Shown: positions 8,833-15,521 of the stretch, in pieces
Position numbering within the stretch: position 1 is the first letter of the stretch
Layout of the letters: every line of letters starts with the position of its first letter
Assembly: GCA_900538365.1 (NCBI GenBank)
Contig: UPXT01000040.1
Span: forward strand, 1 to 20,364
Reading direction: 5' to 3'
Source of the DNA: an uncultured Acidaminococcus sp.
GTDB taxonomy: Bacteria; Bacillota; Negativicutes; Acidaminococcales; Acidaminococcaceae
Length of the DNA: 20,364 nt
Notes under the pieces: model-generated
The model's database searches: none
Seen by the model: only the letters and a program-made list of their open reading frames with translations
What the model was told of the DNA's origin: nothing
Position numbers and translations under genes: made by a program

Positions 8833-8838
8833 CCTCCT
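8833..8838 (-). promoter_or_regulatory. Ribosome binding site fixing the GTG start of the GHKL gene
   Basis: A full AGGAGG on the minus strand ends eight bases before GTG 8824. No in-frame ATG with a comparable site exists nearby, so this site supports a GTG start. It is the only strong ribosome site of the five-gene block; the later genes rely on overlaps and weaker sites. Confidence 0.8.
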
Positions 8839-8917
8839 AAAAAATAAAAATCATATAACTATATGGGTCTCATTAAGTCTAATAATATCATGAATCATAA
8901 ATTATTACGACTAGCAA

Positions 8918-8969
8918 AACGAACGAAGAGAGACTCGAACAAATTTGCACGAGTCTCCCTTCGTTCGTT
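8918..8969. repeat. 52-bp near-perfect palindrome at the border of the defence block
   Basis: The 20-base arms 8918-8937 and 8950-8969 are inverted copies with one mismatch, and the centre contains CAAATTTG (8940-8947), itself a palindrome, so nearly the whole 52 bases are symmetric. It lies between the hutP stop codon (8992) and the GHKL start (8824). It could end hutP transcription: read on the minus strand the hairpin is followed by only four T, a weak tract. It could also be a cruciform or operator site, or a scar of the block's arrival. Which of these applies cannot be decided from one copy. Confidence 0.85.
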
Positions 8970-8991
8970 GTTGAAAATTAAAGACAAAAGT

Positions 8992-9420
8992 TCAGTCCAC
9001 GCCAGCAAGGGTCCGATGGGCAAGGCCAACGGCCATTTCATTGAGATTCAGGACACCAACGCTCATGAAGATGGCGACGCAGACATGCTCTCCATAGCGG
9101 GCAATGCCTACCTTGCCGCCAACGTTGAAGCCCGATGCTTTGGCAATGACCTGACTTAGGGCTTCATGGGCAGCGCCTGCCACCGTGCCCGCGCCGACAT
9201 GGCTATCAGTGACGATATGCTGCCGTTCGGCTGCCACCATGGCGCGTTCCACAATCTTGGTCACACTTGGCAAAAATTCACCGCCAAAATTAACGGCAGC
9301 TGTACGGAATCCTTCCTTGGCGTAATTTGCTTTCAAGCGGTCCTCATCTTCCCTTGTTTCCGACATGGCCATGCGCAGGGCCGCTCTTCCAACATCAATG
9401 CTGAAAATTTCCTTTTCCAT
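8992..9420 (-). CDS. HutP-family RNA-binding regulator
   Basis: A 142-residue protein matching the HutP family (PF09021): DSHVGAGTVAGAAHEALSQV (73-92), GFNVGGKVGIARYGEHVCVA (97-116), and the C-terminal LNLNEMAVGLAHR ending the fold. In Bacillus subtilis, HutP binds mRNA with L-histidine and a metal ion to antiterminate the histidine-utilisation operon. Here the N-terminal part (VGRAALRMAMSETREDEDRL) is of the type seen in clostridial and negativicute homologues. The metal-binding histidines of B. subtilis HutP do not line up by eye, except for the late one in GLAHR. No hut genes are in the window, so the target RNA is unknown. ATG 9420 is preceded by GGAATGGAG. The gene follows a 76-residue unknown gene by 28 bases, probably on the same transcript. 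Confidence 0.8.
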   Translation of the reverse strand: MEKEIFSIDVGRAALRMAMSETREDEDRLKANYAKEGFRTAAVNFGGEFLPSVTKIVERAMVAAERQHIVTDSHVGAGTVAGAAHEALSQVIAKASGFNVGGKVGIARYGEHVCVAIFMSVGVLNLNEMAVGLAHRTLAGVD

Positions 9421-9448
9421 TATTTTGCTCCATTCCTACTTCGATTCA

Positions 9449-9679
9449 TCAATAGGACCGATCACCCATAAGGGGGTGATGGACCCGTTTCAATGTCAGT
9501 TTCTTGGCAATCTCCACGGCTTCCTTGAGATGCACATCAGTTTTGAAATCCTTGTCCTCAAAAATGCACATAGGGTCGTCTACGCCAATCTCACTGCCCG
9601 GCATATATAGATATTGGTCATTATCTGGATCACCGAGGATGTATCCAGCTCTCAGTTCTTCTGCAATGATTACGGACAC
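9449..9679 (-). CDS. Small conserved-looking protein of unknown function upstream of hutP
   Basis: A 76-residue acidic protein that I do not recognise. It begins VSVIIAEELRAGYILGD, contains DPDNDQYLYMPGSEIGVDDP in the middle and ends in a short basic stretch (KKLTLKRVHHPLMGD). It has no signal peptide, membrane segment or cysteine pair. The coding case rests on a GTG start at 9679 with AGGAGG seven bases upstream, a plausible promoter further up, and a 28-base gap to the HutP-family gene that it seems to be co-transcribed with. Base composition matches the core genes and not the A+T-rich block. A role with the HutP-family protein is possible but purely positional. Confidence 0.7.
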   Translation of the reverse strand: MSVIIAEELRAGYILGDPDNDQYLYMPGSEIGVDDPMCIFEDKDFKTDVHLKEAVEIAKKLTLKRVHHPLMGDRSY

Positions 9680-9686
9680 AGCGAGG

Positions 9687-9692
9687 CCTCCT
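9687..9692 (-). promoter_or_regulatory. Ribosome binding site supporting the GTG start at 9679
   Basis: A full AGGAGG on the minus strand lies seven bases before GTG 9679. It is the main evidence that the short unknown reading frame is translated. Confidence 0.75.
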
Positions 9693-9721
9693 TTGCTTTT
9701 TCTGTCCTATATACTGCATTT

Positions 9722-9750
9722 ATTGTAACAGGTGCCGTCCATTCATGCAA
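9722..9750 (-). promoter_or_regulatory. Probable promoter of the small gene and hutP unit
   Basis: On the minus strand TTGCAT (9745-9750), a 17-base spacer and TACAAT (9722-9727) form a promoter with a good -10 but a weak -35. It sits between the nrdB terminator and the GTG gene, where a promoter is expected. The predicted start near 9715 leaves a leader of about 35 bases. Confidence 0.5.
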
Positions 9751-9801
9751 TGGATTTGAGCTGTGCATTCCCTACAATCATCCCTTGATTCAAGAAACGA
9801 C

Positions 9802-9831
9802 AAAAAACCGTTGCACCTTTTGGCACAACGG
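9802..9831 (-). terminator. Intrinsic terminator after nrdB
   Basis: Read on the minus strand, CCGTTGTGCC and GGTGCAACGG form a ten-pair stem (two G-T wobbles) closed by an AAAA loop and followed at once by six T (9802-9807). It lies ten bases beyond the nrdB stop codon and closes the nrdAB transcript. Confidence 0.9.
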
Positions 9832-9840
9832 ATTTTTGTA

Positions 9841-10869
9841 TTACACCAAATCGTCAAAGTCAAAAGCGGCGGCTTTCGTGTAGTTCGTAACTTTTGCTTC
9901 AAAAAAGTCCGTTTTCGTTCCATTGAGATTGGAGAAGCTTTCAATCCATTCCATGGGATTTTGACTGATTTCCGGATAAAGGGGCGCAAGCCCAATGGCT
10001 TCAAGGCGGATGTTGGCTAAATACTTGATGTACTTTTCGATAAGGCCGTTATTGAGTCCCAAAATCTTATCATCCGTAATATACTGCCCCCATTTGATTT
10101 CATTTTCCGCACCCTGACGGATCATGTCAGCAATATGGGCATCCTGCTCCTGTGTAAAAAGATCGGGCCGTTCATGACGCAGTTCGCGGAGAATATTTTG
10201 GAAGAGGATCAGGTGCGTCACTTCGTCGCGGTTGATGTATTTGAAGATGGTGCTCGTTGCGGTCATTTTCCCCTGGCGGGCCAAGGTATAAAAGAAACTA
10301 AAGCCTGAGTAGAAATAAATGCCTTCAAGGATATAGTTTGCCACGATGGTATGAAGGAAATTGCCTTCGCTCGGATCATCGCTGAATCGCTGGTAGGCAT
10401 CGGCAATGAACCGATTCCGTTCCAAAAGGGTCGAATCCGTGCGCCATTCATCATAAATCTTATCCCGCGTAATGGGGTTTGTCACCGTATCAAGGATATA
10501 AGAATAGCTCTGCGCGTGGATTTCCTCCTGGAAAGCCTGAATGTTCAGGAGGGAGGCTGCTTCCGGTGCCGTAATATAACGGCTTATGTTTGGCAGGTTT
10601 TCGCTCTGGACGCTGTCGAGGAAGTTCAGGAAAGAAATGATCTTATCGAAGGCACGGCGCTCGCTGTCCGTAAGGTATGGGAACTGCTTGATATCTTCGT
10701 TTAAGGAAATTTCTTCGGGAATCCAGAAATTATTGAGCATGGTCCGGTAAAGTGTATTGGCCCAGTCATATTTGATTCGGTTCCATTCGCGCAGGTTTGT
10801 CGTATTGCCGCCAATCATGGCCTGGGTTCCGCGCTGCCCATGTTCATTAAAAATGAGTTTCTTTTTCAT
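9841..10869 (-). CDS. nrdB: Ribonucleoside-diphosphate reductase beta subunit (class I, radical-generating)
   Basis: Small subunit (342 residues) of aerobic class I ribonucleotide reductase. It holds the di-iron centre and the stable tyrosyl radical that starts reduction of ribonucleotides in the alpha subunit. All ligands expected from Escherichia coli NrdB are visible: Asp85, Glu115 and His118 in EEIH, Glu182 in LEGIYFYSGF, and Glu216 with His219 in DEVTH. The radical tyrosine is Tyr122 (HAQSY). The C-terminus ends AAAFDFDDLV, an acidic, aromatic tail of the type that docks into the alpha subunit. It lies 21 bases after nrdA and is followed by a strong terminator, so the two form one operon. 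Nothing looks truncated. Assignment to Ia rather than Ib is by sequence style; no nrdI or nrdH is nearby. Confidence 0.96.
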   Translation of the reverse strand: MKKKLIFNEHGQRGTQAMIGGNTTNLREWNRIKYDWANTLYRTMLNNFWIPEEISLNEDIKQFPYLTDSERRAFDKIISFLNFLDSVQSENLPNISRYITAPEAASLLNIQAFQEEIHAQSYSYILDTVTNPITRDKIYDEWRTDSTLLERNRFIADAYQRFSDDPSEGNFLHTIVANYILEGIYFYSGFSFFYTLARQGKMTATSTIFKYINRDEVTHLILFQNILRELRHERPDLFTQEQDAHIADMIRQGAENEIKWGQYITDDKILGLNNGLIEKYIKYLANIRLEAIGLAPLYPEISQNPMEWIESFSNLNGTKTDFFEAKVTNYTKAAAFDFDDLV

Positions 10870-10890
10870 CTCGCACTCCTTCTCACACGG

Positions 10891-13173
10891 TCAGGATGAG
10901 CAGCTCGTGCATTCATCCATTTCAAGGGACTGATTCCGCACATAGTAAATGGTCTTGATACCCTGTTTGTAGGCTTCGATATAAAGGTTCAGGATCTCCG
11001 AAGCCTTCATGCGGGGCGTGATATAAAGATTAAAGGATTGGGCCTGATCGATGTGGCGCTGACGGGCCGCATTGGCACGAATGGACCACTGCTGGTCAAT
11101 GGTATGAGCTTCCTTATAAAGCCAGAAAGTCTTCGGATCAAGGTCCGGTGCCGTTTTCGGTGTAAAGGACCCTTGTTTTTCCTCAATGAAGAATTTCTTG
11201 AAAATGGGATCGATGCCAGCCGTTGTATTGGCAATGTTGCTCGTCGAACCGGTTGGTGCCACAGCAAGGAGATAGCCATTGCGCATACCGTACTTGTGGA
11301 CATCGGCGGCAAGGCGCTGCCATTTTTCACTGGTGTAGCCGCGGCGGGTAAAGTAGGTACCTGTATCCCATTCAGAACCTTTGAAGGCAGGGTAAGCCCC
11401 TTTTTCTTTGGAAAGCTCCATGGACGCCTTGATGGCATAGTAGGCAATCTTTTCGAACAGGGCATCAGCTGCGGCAATATGCTCTTTTGATTCCCAGCGC
11501 AGACCGTGTTTTACAAGATAATGATGGTAGCCACTCGTACCAAGGCCGATGGCACGGTATTTGTCACAAGTCAGCCGGGACTCTGGTACCGGCGTCTGGT
11601 TGATGGTAATGACGTTATCGAGCATGCGCACCTGAAGGGCAATCTGTTCTTCCAGGAAATCCTCATCCATCCTCCCAAGGTTGATGGAATTCAGGTTGCA
11701 AGTGACCATATCGCCCGGCGCTGTCACCGTCGTAATGGTCCCATCAGCCTGCAGGATTTCTTCCTTGAGGTTCGTAAAGCCCACATTTTGCGCAATTTCA
11801 TGGCACAGGTTCGATGCATAGATCATCCCCGCGTGCTTATTGGGGTTGGCTTCATTGACCGTATCCCGGAAAAAGATGAAAGGCGTTCCCGTTTCAACGG
11901 CACTTTTCATGATCTTTTTCATCATCTCAAGGGCGGGGACACTGATGCCATGGAGACGGGGCTCTTTTTCACAGGCAAGGTAATGCTCCGTAAAGGCTTT
12001 ATTTTCCGCTGTATCGTAGAAATCTTCCAAGGCAAAGCCCATGACGGTATTCACTTCATGCGGATCAAAGAGGGTGAAATTTTCACGCTTGATGAGCCGT
12101 TCCATGAAAAGGTTTGGGACGGAAATAGAAGGAAAGATATCATGGGCCTTGCGCCGATCATCGCCATTATTGGTCCGCAGTTCAACAAATTCATAAAAAT
12201 CCTTGTGCCAAATATCAAGGGTCACCGTCGCGCCGCCCTTACGTTTACCGAGCTGGTCAACGGCAACGGCCGTATCGTTATAGAGCCGGACCCAGGGAAT
12301 GACCCCGCCGGAAGAGTTCTTGAAGCCCCGGATATCACTATTGAGGGCCCTGACCTTCCCCAGATAGATGCCTAGGGCCCCGCCATGCTTGGATACACGG
12401 GAGAACTTGCTGTTCACGTCATAAATGGACCAAAGGTTATCATCGACACCTGCCACAAAACAGCTGGACAGCTGATGAAACGGCGTGCCAGCGTTAGCTA
12501 GGGTCGGCGTTGCCGTCGTCATCTTGAGCTCACTCATAAGGTCATAGAACTTCTTGGCGTAGGCCACCTTGTTTTTACCTTCAACGAGGGCCAGATGCAT
12601 GGCAATGGCCATAAAGCGTTCCTGCGGCAGTTCATAGACTTCCTTATCAAAGCCCCGTACAAGATAACGGTCTGCCAGGAGCTTGATTCCTTCATAGTTA
12701 AATAGGTAGTCTCGTTTCGGTTTGATATAGTCTCCCAATTCCTGGAGCTCATCTTCCGTATAGTCTGTCACAAAAAAATCAGCATATTTCTTCTTCTCGA
12801 CCAGCATATGAACGAGACTGGAGAAGTTCCCATAACCAAAGGCCTTGTAACGGCGCTGGATGGCAGCCTCTTTATAGAGGTCAAAGAGGAACAGGCGGGC
12901 AGCCACAAACTGCCAATCTGGATTCATCTCCTGAAGGGGTACCCCACCCCCTTCATGACGGGAGGGAATGACTTTTTCAATGGCCGTGCGAATCAAGGTC
13001 TGCTGGATCTGTTTCGTGGTCATGCCATCGACAAACTGAAGCTTGGAGTCCATTTCGAGCTCCATGGGATCGCATGAATCAAGCCCCAGACAGGCAAAAG
13101 CAATCATACGCTTGGTCTTTTCTACGGAAAGGGGTTCAAAATGCCCGTCCCGTTTGCGGATCATGATGTCCAT
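10891..13173 (-). CDS. nrdA: Ribonucleoside-diphosphate reductase alpha subunit (class I, catalytic)
   Basis: Large catalytic subunit (760 residues), which converts ribonucleoside diphosphates to deoxy forms. In order: an N-terminal ATP-cone (IRKRDGHFEPLSVEKTKRMI, 5-24) for activity control, the ATPTLANAGT strand (231-240) with active-site Cys238 in SSCF, the catalytic loop NLCHE (Asn455, Cys457, Glu459), the second redox cysteine Cys492 in TCNLNSINLG, the radical-transfer pair Tyr743-Tyr744, and the C-terminal CTSC pair (755-758) for re-reduction by thioredoxin or glutaredoxin. The set is complete. ATG 13173 has AAGGAAG a suitable distance upstream. It is the first gene of nrdA-nrdB and has a promoter, an NrdR-like box in the leader and no competing start. 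Control by the repressor NrdR is inferred from the box. Confidence 0.97.
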   Translation of the reverse strand: MDIMIRKRDGHFEPLSVEKTKRMIAFACLGLDSCDPMELEMDSKLQFVDGMTTKQIQQTLIRTAIEKVIPSRHEGGGVPLQEMNPDWQFVAARLFLFDLYKEAAIQRRYKAFGYGNFSSLVHMLVEKKKYADFFVTDYTEDELQELGDYIKPKRDYLFNYEGIKLLADRYLVRGFDKEVYELPQERFMAIAMHLALVEGKNKVAYAKKFYDLMSELKMTTATPTLANAGTPFHQLSSCFVAGVDDNLWSIYDVNSKFSRVSKHGGALGIYLGKVRALNSDIRGFKNSSGGVIPWVRLYNDTAVAVDQLGKRKGGATVTLDIWHKDFYEFVELRTNNGDDRRKAHDIFPSISVPNLFMERLIKRENFTLFDPHEVNTVMGFALEDFYDTAENKAFTEHYLACEKEPRLHGISVPALEMMKKIMKSAVETGTPFIFFRDTVNEANPNKHAGMIYASNLCHEIAQNVGFTNLKEEILQADGTITTVTAPGDMVTCNLNSINLGRMDEDFLEEQIALQVRMLDNVITINQTPVPESRLTCDKYRAIGLGTSGYHHYLVKHGLRWESKEHIAAADALFEKIAYYAIKASMELSKEKGAYPAFKGSEWDTGTYFTRRGYTSEKWQRLAADVHKYGMRNGYLLAVAPTGSTSNIANTTAGIDPIFKKFFIEEKQGSFTPKTAPDLDPKTFWLYKEAHTIDQQWSIRANAARQRHIDQAQSFNLYITPRMKASEILNLYIEAYKQGIKTIYYVRNQSLEMDECTSCSS

Positions 13174-13205
13174 AGGTGGCTTCCTTTCTTGTTCCTAAAA
13201 GTAAG

Positions 13206-13231
13206 AAAGACCACAAGATATAGTGGTCTTT
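13206..13231 (-). promoter_or_regulatory. Candidate NrdR box within a leader hairpin of nrdA
   Basis: The minus strand reads CCACTATATCTTGTGG (13211-13226), matching the NrdR box consensus acaCwAtATaTwGtgt at nearly every conserved position. The symmetry continues outward to 9-base arms (13206-13214 and 13223-13231), which also form a hairpin in RNA. It lies about 25-40 bases downstream of the predicted transcription start, so a bound NrdR would block elongation or initial clearance. NrdR boxes usually come in pairs about three helical turns apart; I found no convincing second box. Confidence 0.75.
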
Positions 13232-13256
13232 GATTGTTTCTTTGGGTTCCTTATAC

Positions 13257-13285
13257 ATTATACGGGCTCATAGCCTATAAATCAA
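13257..13285 (-). promoter_or_regulatory. Promoter of nrdAB
   Basis: On the minus strand TTGATT (13280-13285), a 17-base spacer and a perfect TATAAT (13257-13262) form a strong promoter. The 40 bases upstream (13286-13325) are almost pure A+T, in contrast to the GC-richer neighbours, and could act as an UP element. Start expected near 13250, giving a leader of roughly 75 bases that carries the NrdR-like box. Confidence 0.88.
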
Positions 13286-13331
13286 GTAAGAATTATTTTA
13301 TGATTATTATTATAAAAATAAGAAAAGAACA

Positions 13332-14432
13332 TCATTGTTGGGAGGCGCGGGCCCCATTTTTCTGACTGATTTCAAGGAGATGCCAGACATCGGGTGTTTC
13401 AAAACCATATCGCCAGGCTGCCGTTCCTGCCAGCTGATACTGCACGGCCAGACGGGACTTATAGTAGAGACTCAGGGCATCTTCCTGCCAAAAAACATAG
13501 TCCCTGCCTCCTTCCGTATAGGAAATACGGGTCATCTTTTCTTCCGGGAGCCAGGTCTTCTGAAAGGTCGGAAGGAGCTTTTTATCATGAATGAGCTGCT
13601 GAGCCTGCCACATGCTAAGGGTCCGTGCCCGGTACTCCTTGGTCCCTTCCGGAGCCTCCCATAACCGCATATAAAGCGGGAGTCCAAATAGGAGTTTTTC
13701 CGCGGGAACACCCTGAGCAAGGGTCTCCTGGACCTTCTTTTCATCCCAATTAAAAGAAGCTGTCGGTCCTGGCACTTTACTCAGCCGGGAGAATTGATCA
13801 TACGTCATGAGGACAAGATAATCCACGTTGCCCGCCAGTGCCTTCCGGTCGTAGCAGCGGGACCAGTTAGGATTGCTGCTGGGGGCTGTGACATCCATAC
13901 TGAGGATCAGTCCCTGCTTTTGGGATTGACGGCGCAGATAGGCCATGAAGCTTGTGAGAGCGTCACGGTCTTTTTCATAGATGTTCTCAAAGTCAATATT
14001 GATCCCGTCAAAACCGTGCTCTTCAGCTTCCTTAAGGAGCTGGTCAATGATAAAGCGCTGGGCATGAGGATCTTGGAGGAATTTATGGGTAAGGGCCGGA
14101 TCAAAGGAATTGGTAACAAGGGGCCAGACTTGATACCCTTTTGCGTGGGCCCGTTCCGTATACCCTGGAACGGCCGTGCCTTCCACCTTTCCAAATTCTC
14201 CCATTACACGGTACCAACACGGCGAAACAACGGTAAGACCGGGGACCTTGGGCAGCGACGAAAGATCCACACCGGGTTCATCCTTATGCTGCCAAACCAT
14301 ACTGATGGGATGCGTCAAGGCAGGCGCTGTTTGGGTCTTTGCTGGGGGCTCTTCTTTAGGGGAGGCGCAGCTTCCCAACCCCATGCCAAAGGTGAGGAGT
14401 ACGAGTCCTAACAGAAAGGAAATTTTTTGCAT
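13332..14432 (-). CDS. Lipoprotein with a glycoside hydrolase 18 domain (SleL/YaaH-like)
   Basis: A predicted cell-envelope glycosidase of 366 residues. The N-terminus is a lipoprotein signal: a hydrophobic stretch (5-20) ending in LGSC, with Cys22 the lipid-attachment residue. The rest fits the GH18 barrel. The catalytic strand is FDGINIDFE (141-149), the DxxDxDxE motif with Asn145 in the fourth place, as in spore-cortex enzymes of the SleL/YaaH group, and Glu149 is the acid. LMTYDQF and LLFGLPLYMRLW match later barrel strands. Family members cleave N-acetylglucosamine linkages in peptidoglycan or chitin; the substrate here is not certain. ATG 14432 has AGGAGG five bases upstream; an in-frame ATG at 14450 has no such site. 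It stands alone between the ppaC terminator and the nrdAB promoter. No own promoter or terminator was identified with confidence. Confidence 0.85.
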   Translation of the reverse strand: MQKISFLLGLVLLTFGMGLGSCASPKEEPPAKTQTAPALTHPISMVWQHKDEPGVDLSSLPKVPGLTVVSPCWYRVMGEFGKVEGTAVPGYTERAHAKGYQVWPLVTNSFDPALTHKFLQDPHAQRFIIDQLLKEAEEHGFDGINIDFENIYEKDRDALTSFMAYLRRQSQKQGLILSMDVTAPSSNPNWSRCYDRKALAGNVDYLVLMTYDQFSRLSKVPGPTASFNWDEKKVQETLAQGVPAEKLLFGLPLYMRLWEAPEGTKEYRARTLSMWQAQQLIHDKKLLPTFQKTWLPEEKMTRISYTEGGRDYVFWQEDALSLYYKSRLAVQYQLAGTAAWRYGFETPDVWHLLEISQKNGARASQQ

Positions 14433-14476
14433 AGAAGCCTCCTGGATCATTGCTTGTTTTTATTGAATCAGGGACG

Positions 14477-14528
14477 AAAAAAGAGAGGCCATGAAGAAAA
14501 TGAAGCACTCATTTTTTCACGGTCTCTC
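14477..14528 (-). terminator. Strong intrinsic terminator after ppaC
   Basis: On the minus strand a 13-pair stem (14516-14528 with 14483-14495; one mismatch, one wobble) continues into an inner AAAATGA/TCATTTT helix and is followed at once by six T (14477-14482). It starts nine bases after the ppaC stop codon and separates the large cdaA-ppaC cluster from the GH18 gene. Confidence 0.9.
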
Positions 14529-14537
14529 GTACATGTC

Positions 14538-15470
14538 TTATTTTCTGAAGGCGTCCGTCAGGGGCGGAACAATCTGCTTTTTGCGGGACAGGACGTCCGG
14601 CATATGGAAGTGACCATCAGCTTCAGGTTTGCCGAAGGCTTTTTCCAGTACATCACCGTTCTTACCGGCCCAAAGAAGTTCCGTCACTTCCGTCATGATA
14701 TCCGTAACCATAAGAAGGCTCGTGTCGGATTCACCGGAAGCAACCATTTTTTCCAAAGCAGCCTTGAGTGCGGGCCATTTTTCTTTGGCTTTTTCGCCAT
14801 CCATGACGTTCACCTGGGCAACAGTGACCTTGCCTTGCGGGAAGTCAAATTCCTTCATATCGCCGTGGCAAATTTCATCAGGCGTGCTGCTGTTGATGGC
14901 AGAACCATGCTGCAGCATATCAAGGGCATAAGCTTTGGGATCCTTGATACCGGCGATTTCAGCAAGTTCCAGACCAATCTTGCGGTCTGTTTCCGTTGTT
15001 GTCGGAGATTTGAAAAAGAGCGTATCGGAGCTAATGGCAGAAAAGAGCAGGCCTGCATACTGCGGCGGCAGGGAAACGCCATTTTCCTTGGCCAGTTTGG
15101 CAATGATGGTAGAGCAGCAGCCCAGCGGTTCAACACGCATATAAAGGGGGGCTGCCGTCTTCAGGCCGCCCAAGCGATGGTGGTCGATGACTTCTTTTAG
15201 GTCCGCATCGGCAAGACCGTCTACGGCTTGGGATTCTTCGTTATGGTCGACGAGAATCAGCTTTTGGCCCGGTTCGACTTTTTCGATGAGCTGCGGTGCT
15301 TCCATCTTGAAGGCATCAAGTACATATTGGGTTTCCTTGCTGACTTTGCCAGCCCGGCAAGCAACAGCCGGTACACCGAGCTGCTGCTTGACATAGGTAT
15401 AGGTCAAAGCGCAGCAGATGGAATCCGTATCAGGGTTCTTATGACCCGTTACAATCGTCATGTTTTCCAT
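14538..15470 (-). CDS. ppaC: Manganese-dependent inorganic pyrophosphatase (family II, DHH type)
   Basis: Hydrolyses pyrophosphate to phosphate in the cytosol, pulling biosynthetic reactions forward. The 310 residues show the two-domain family II plan: GHKNPDTDS (9-17), DHN (75-77) and DHH (96-98) carry the metal ligands in the DHH domain, and SRKKQ (295-299) in the C-terminal DHHA2 domain binds substrate. Length is typical, and there are no CBS or DRTGG regulatory inserts. The start is ATG 15470, with AAGGAG nine bases upstream; longer in-frame readings run into the end of the neighbouring gene and lack family sequence. It is the last gene before a strong terminator and has its own extended -10 promoter in the 46-base gap upstream. 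Confidence 0.97.
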   Translation of the reverse strand: MENMTIVTGHKNPDTDSICCALTYTYVKQQLGVPAVACRAGKVSKETQYVLDAFKMEAPQLIEKVEPGQKLILVDHNEESQAVDGLADADLKEVIDHHRLGGLKTAAPLYMRVEPLGCCSTIIAKLAKENGVSLPPQYAGLLFSAISSDTLFFKSPTTTETDRKIGLELAEIAGIKDPKAYALDMLQHGSAINSSTPDEICHGDMKEFDFPQGKVTVAQVNVMDGEKAKEKWPALKAALEKMVASGESDTSLLMVTDIMTEVTELLWAGKNGDVLEKAFGKPEADGHFHMPDVLSRKKQIVPPLTDAFRK

Positions 15471-15501
15471 GGATGAACTCTCCTTTTTACCTGTACAGAA
15501 T

Positions 15502-15521
15502 TGTATGCATACAGAATTATA
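15502..15521 (-). promoter_or_regulatory. Extended -10 promoter of ppaC with overlapping palindrome
   Basis: On the minus strand TGGTATAAT gives an extended -10 (TATAAT at 15516-15521) that overlaps the stop codon of the upstream oxidoreductase gene. No good -35 is seen. Just downstream is a perfect 12-base palindrome TGTATGCATACA (15502-15513), at the expected transcription start, and AATTCTGTA occurs twice within 25 bases. This could be an operator for an unknown repressor. Confidence 0.6.

Noticed and set aside
11506..12375. 289-codon open frame on the plus strand, opposite nrdA
   Set aside because: It lies entirely antisense to the fully supported nrdA, has no ribosome site or recognisable domain, and is a shadow caused by the codon bias of the GC-rich gene.
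13286..13331. A+T-only inverted repeat after the GH18 gene as a terminator
   Set aside because: The stem would be made of A-T pairs only and would be unstable. The stretch is better explained as an UP-element-like region before the nrdAB promoter.
14427..15200. Long plus-strand open frame opposite ppaC, starting before its terminator
   Set aside because: The ppaC motifs on the other strand are complete. The plus-strand translation has no family features and begins within the hairpin region.
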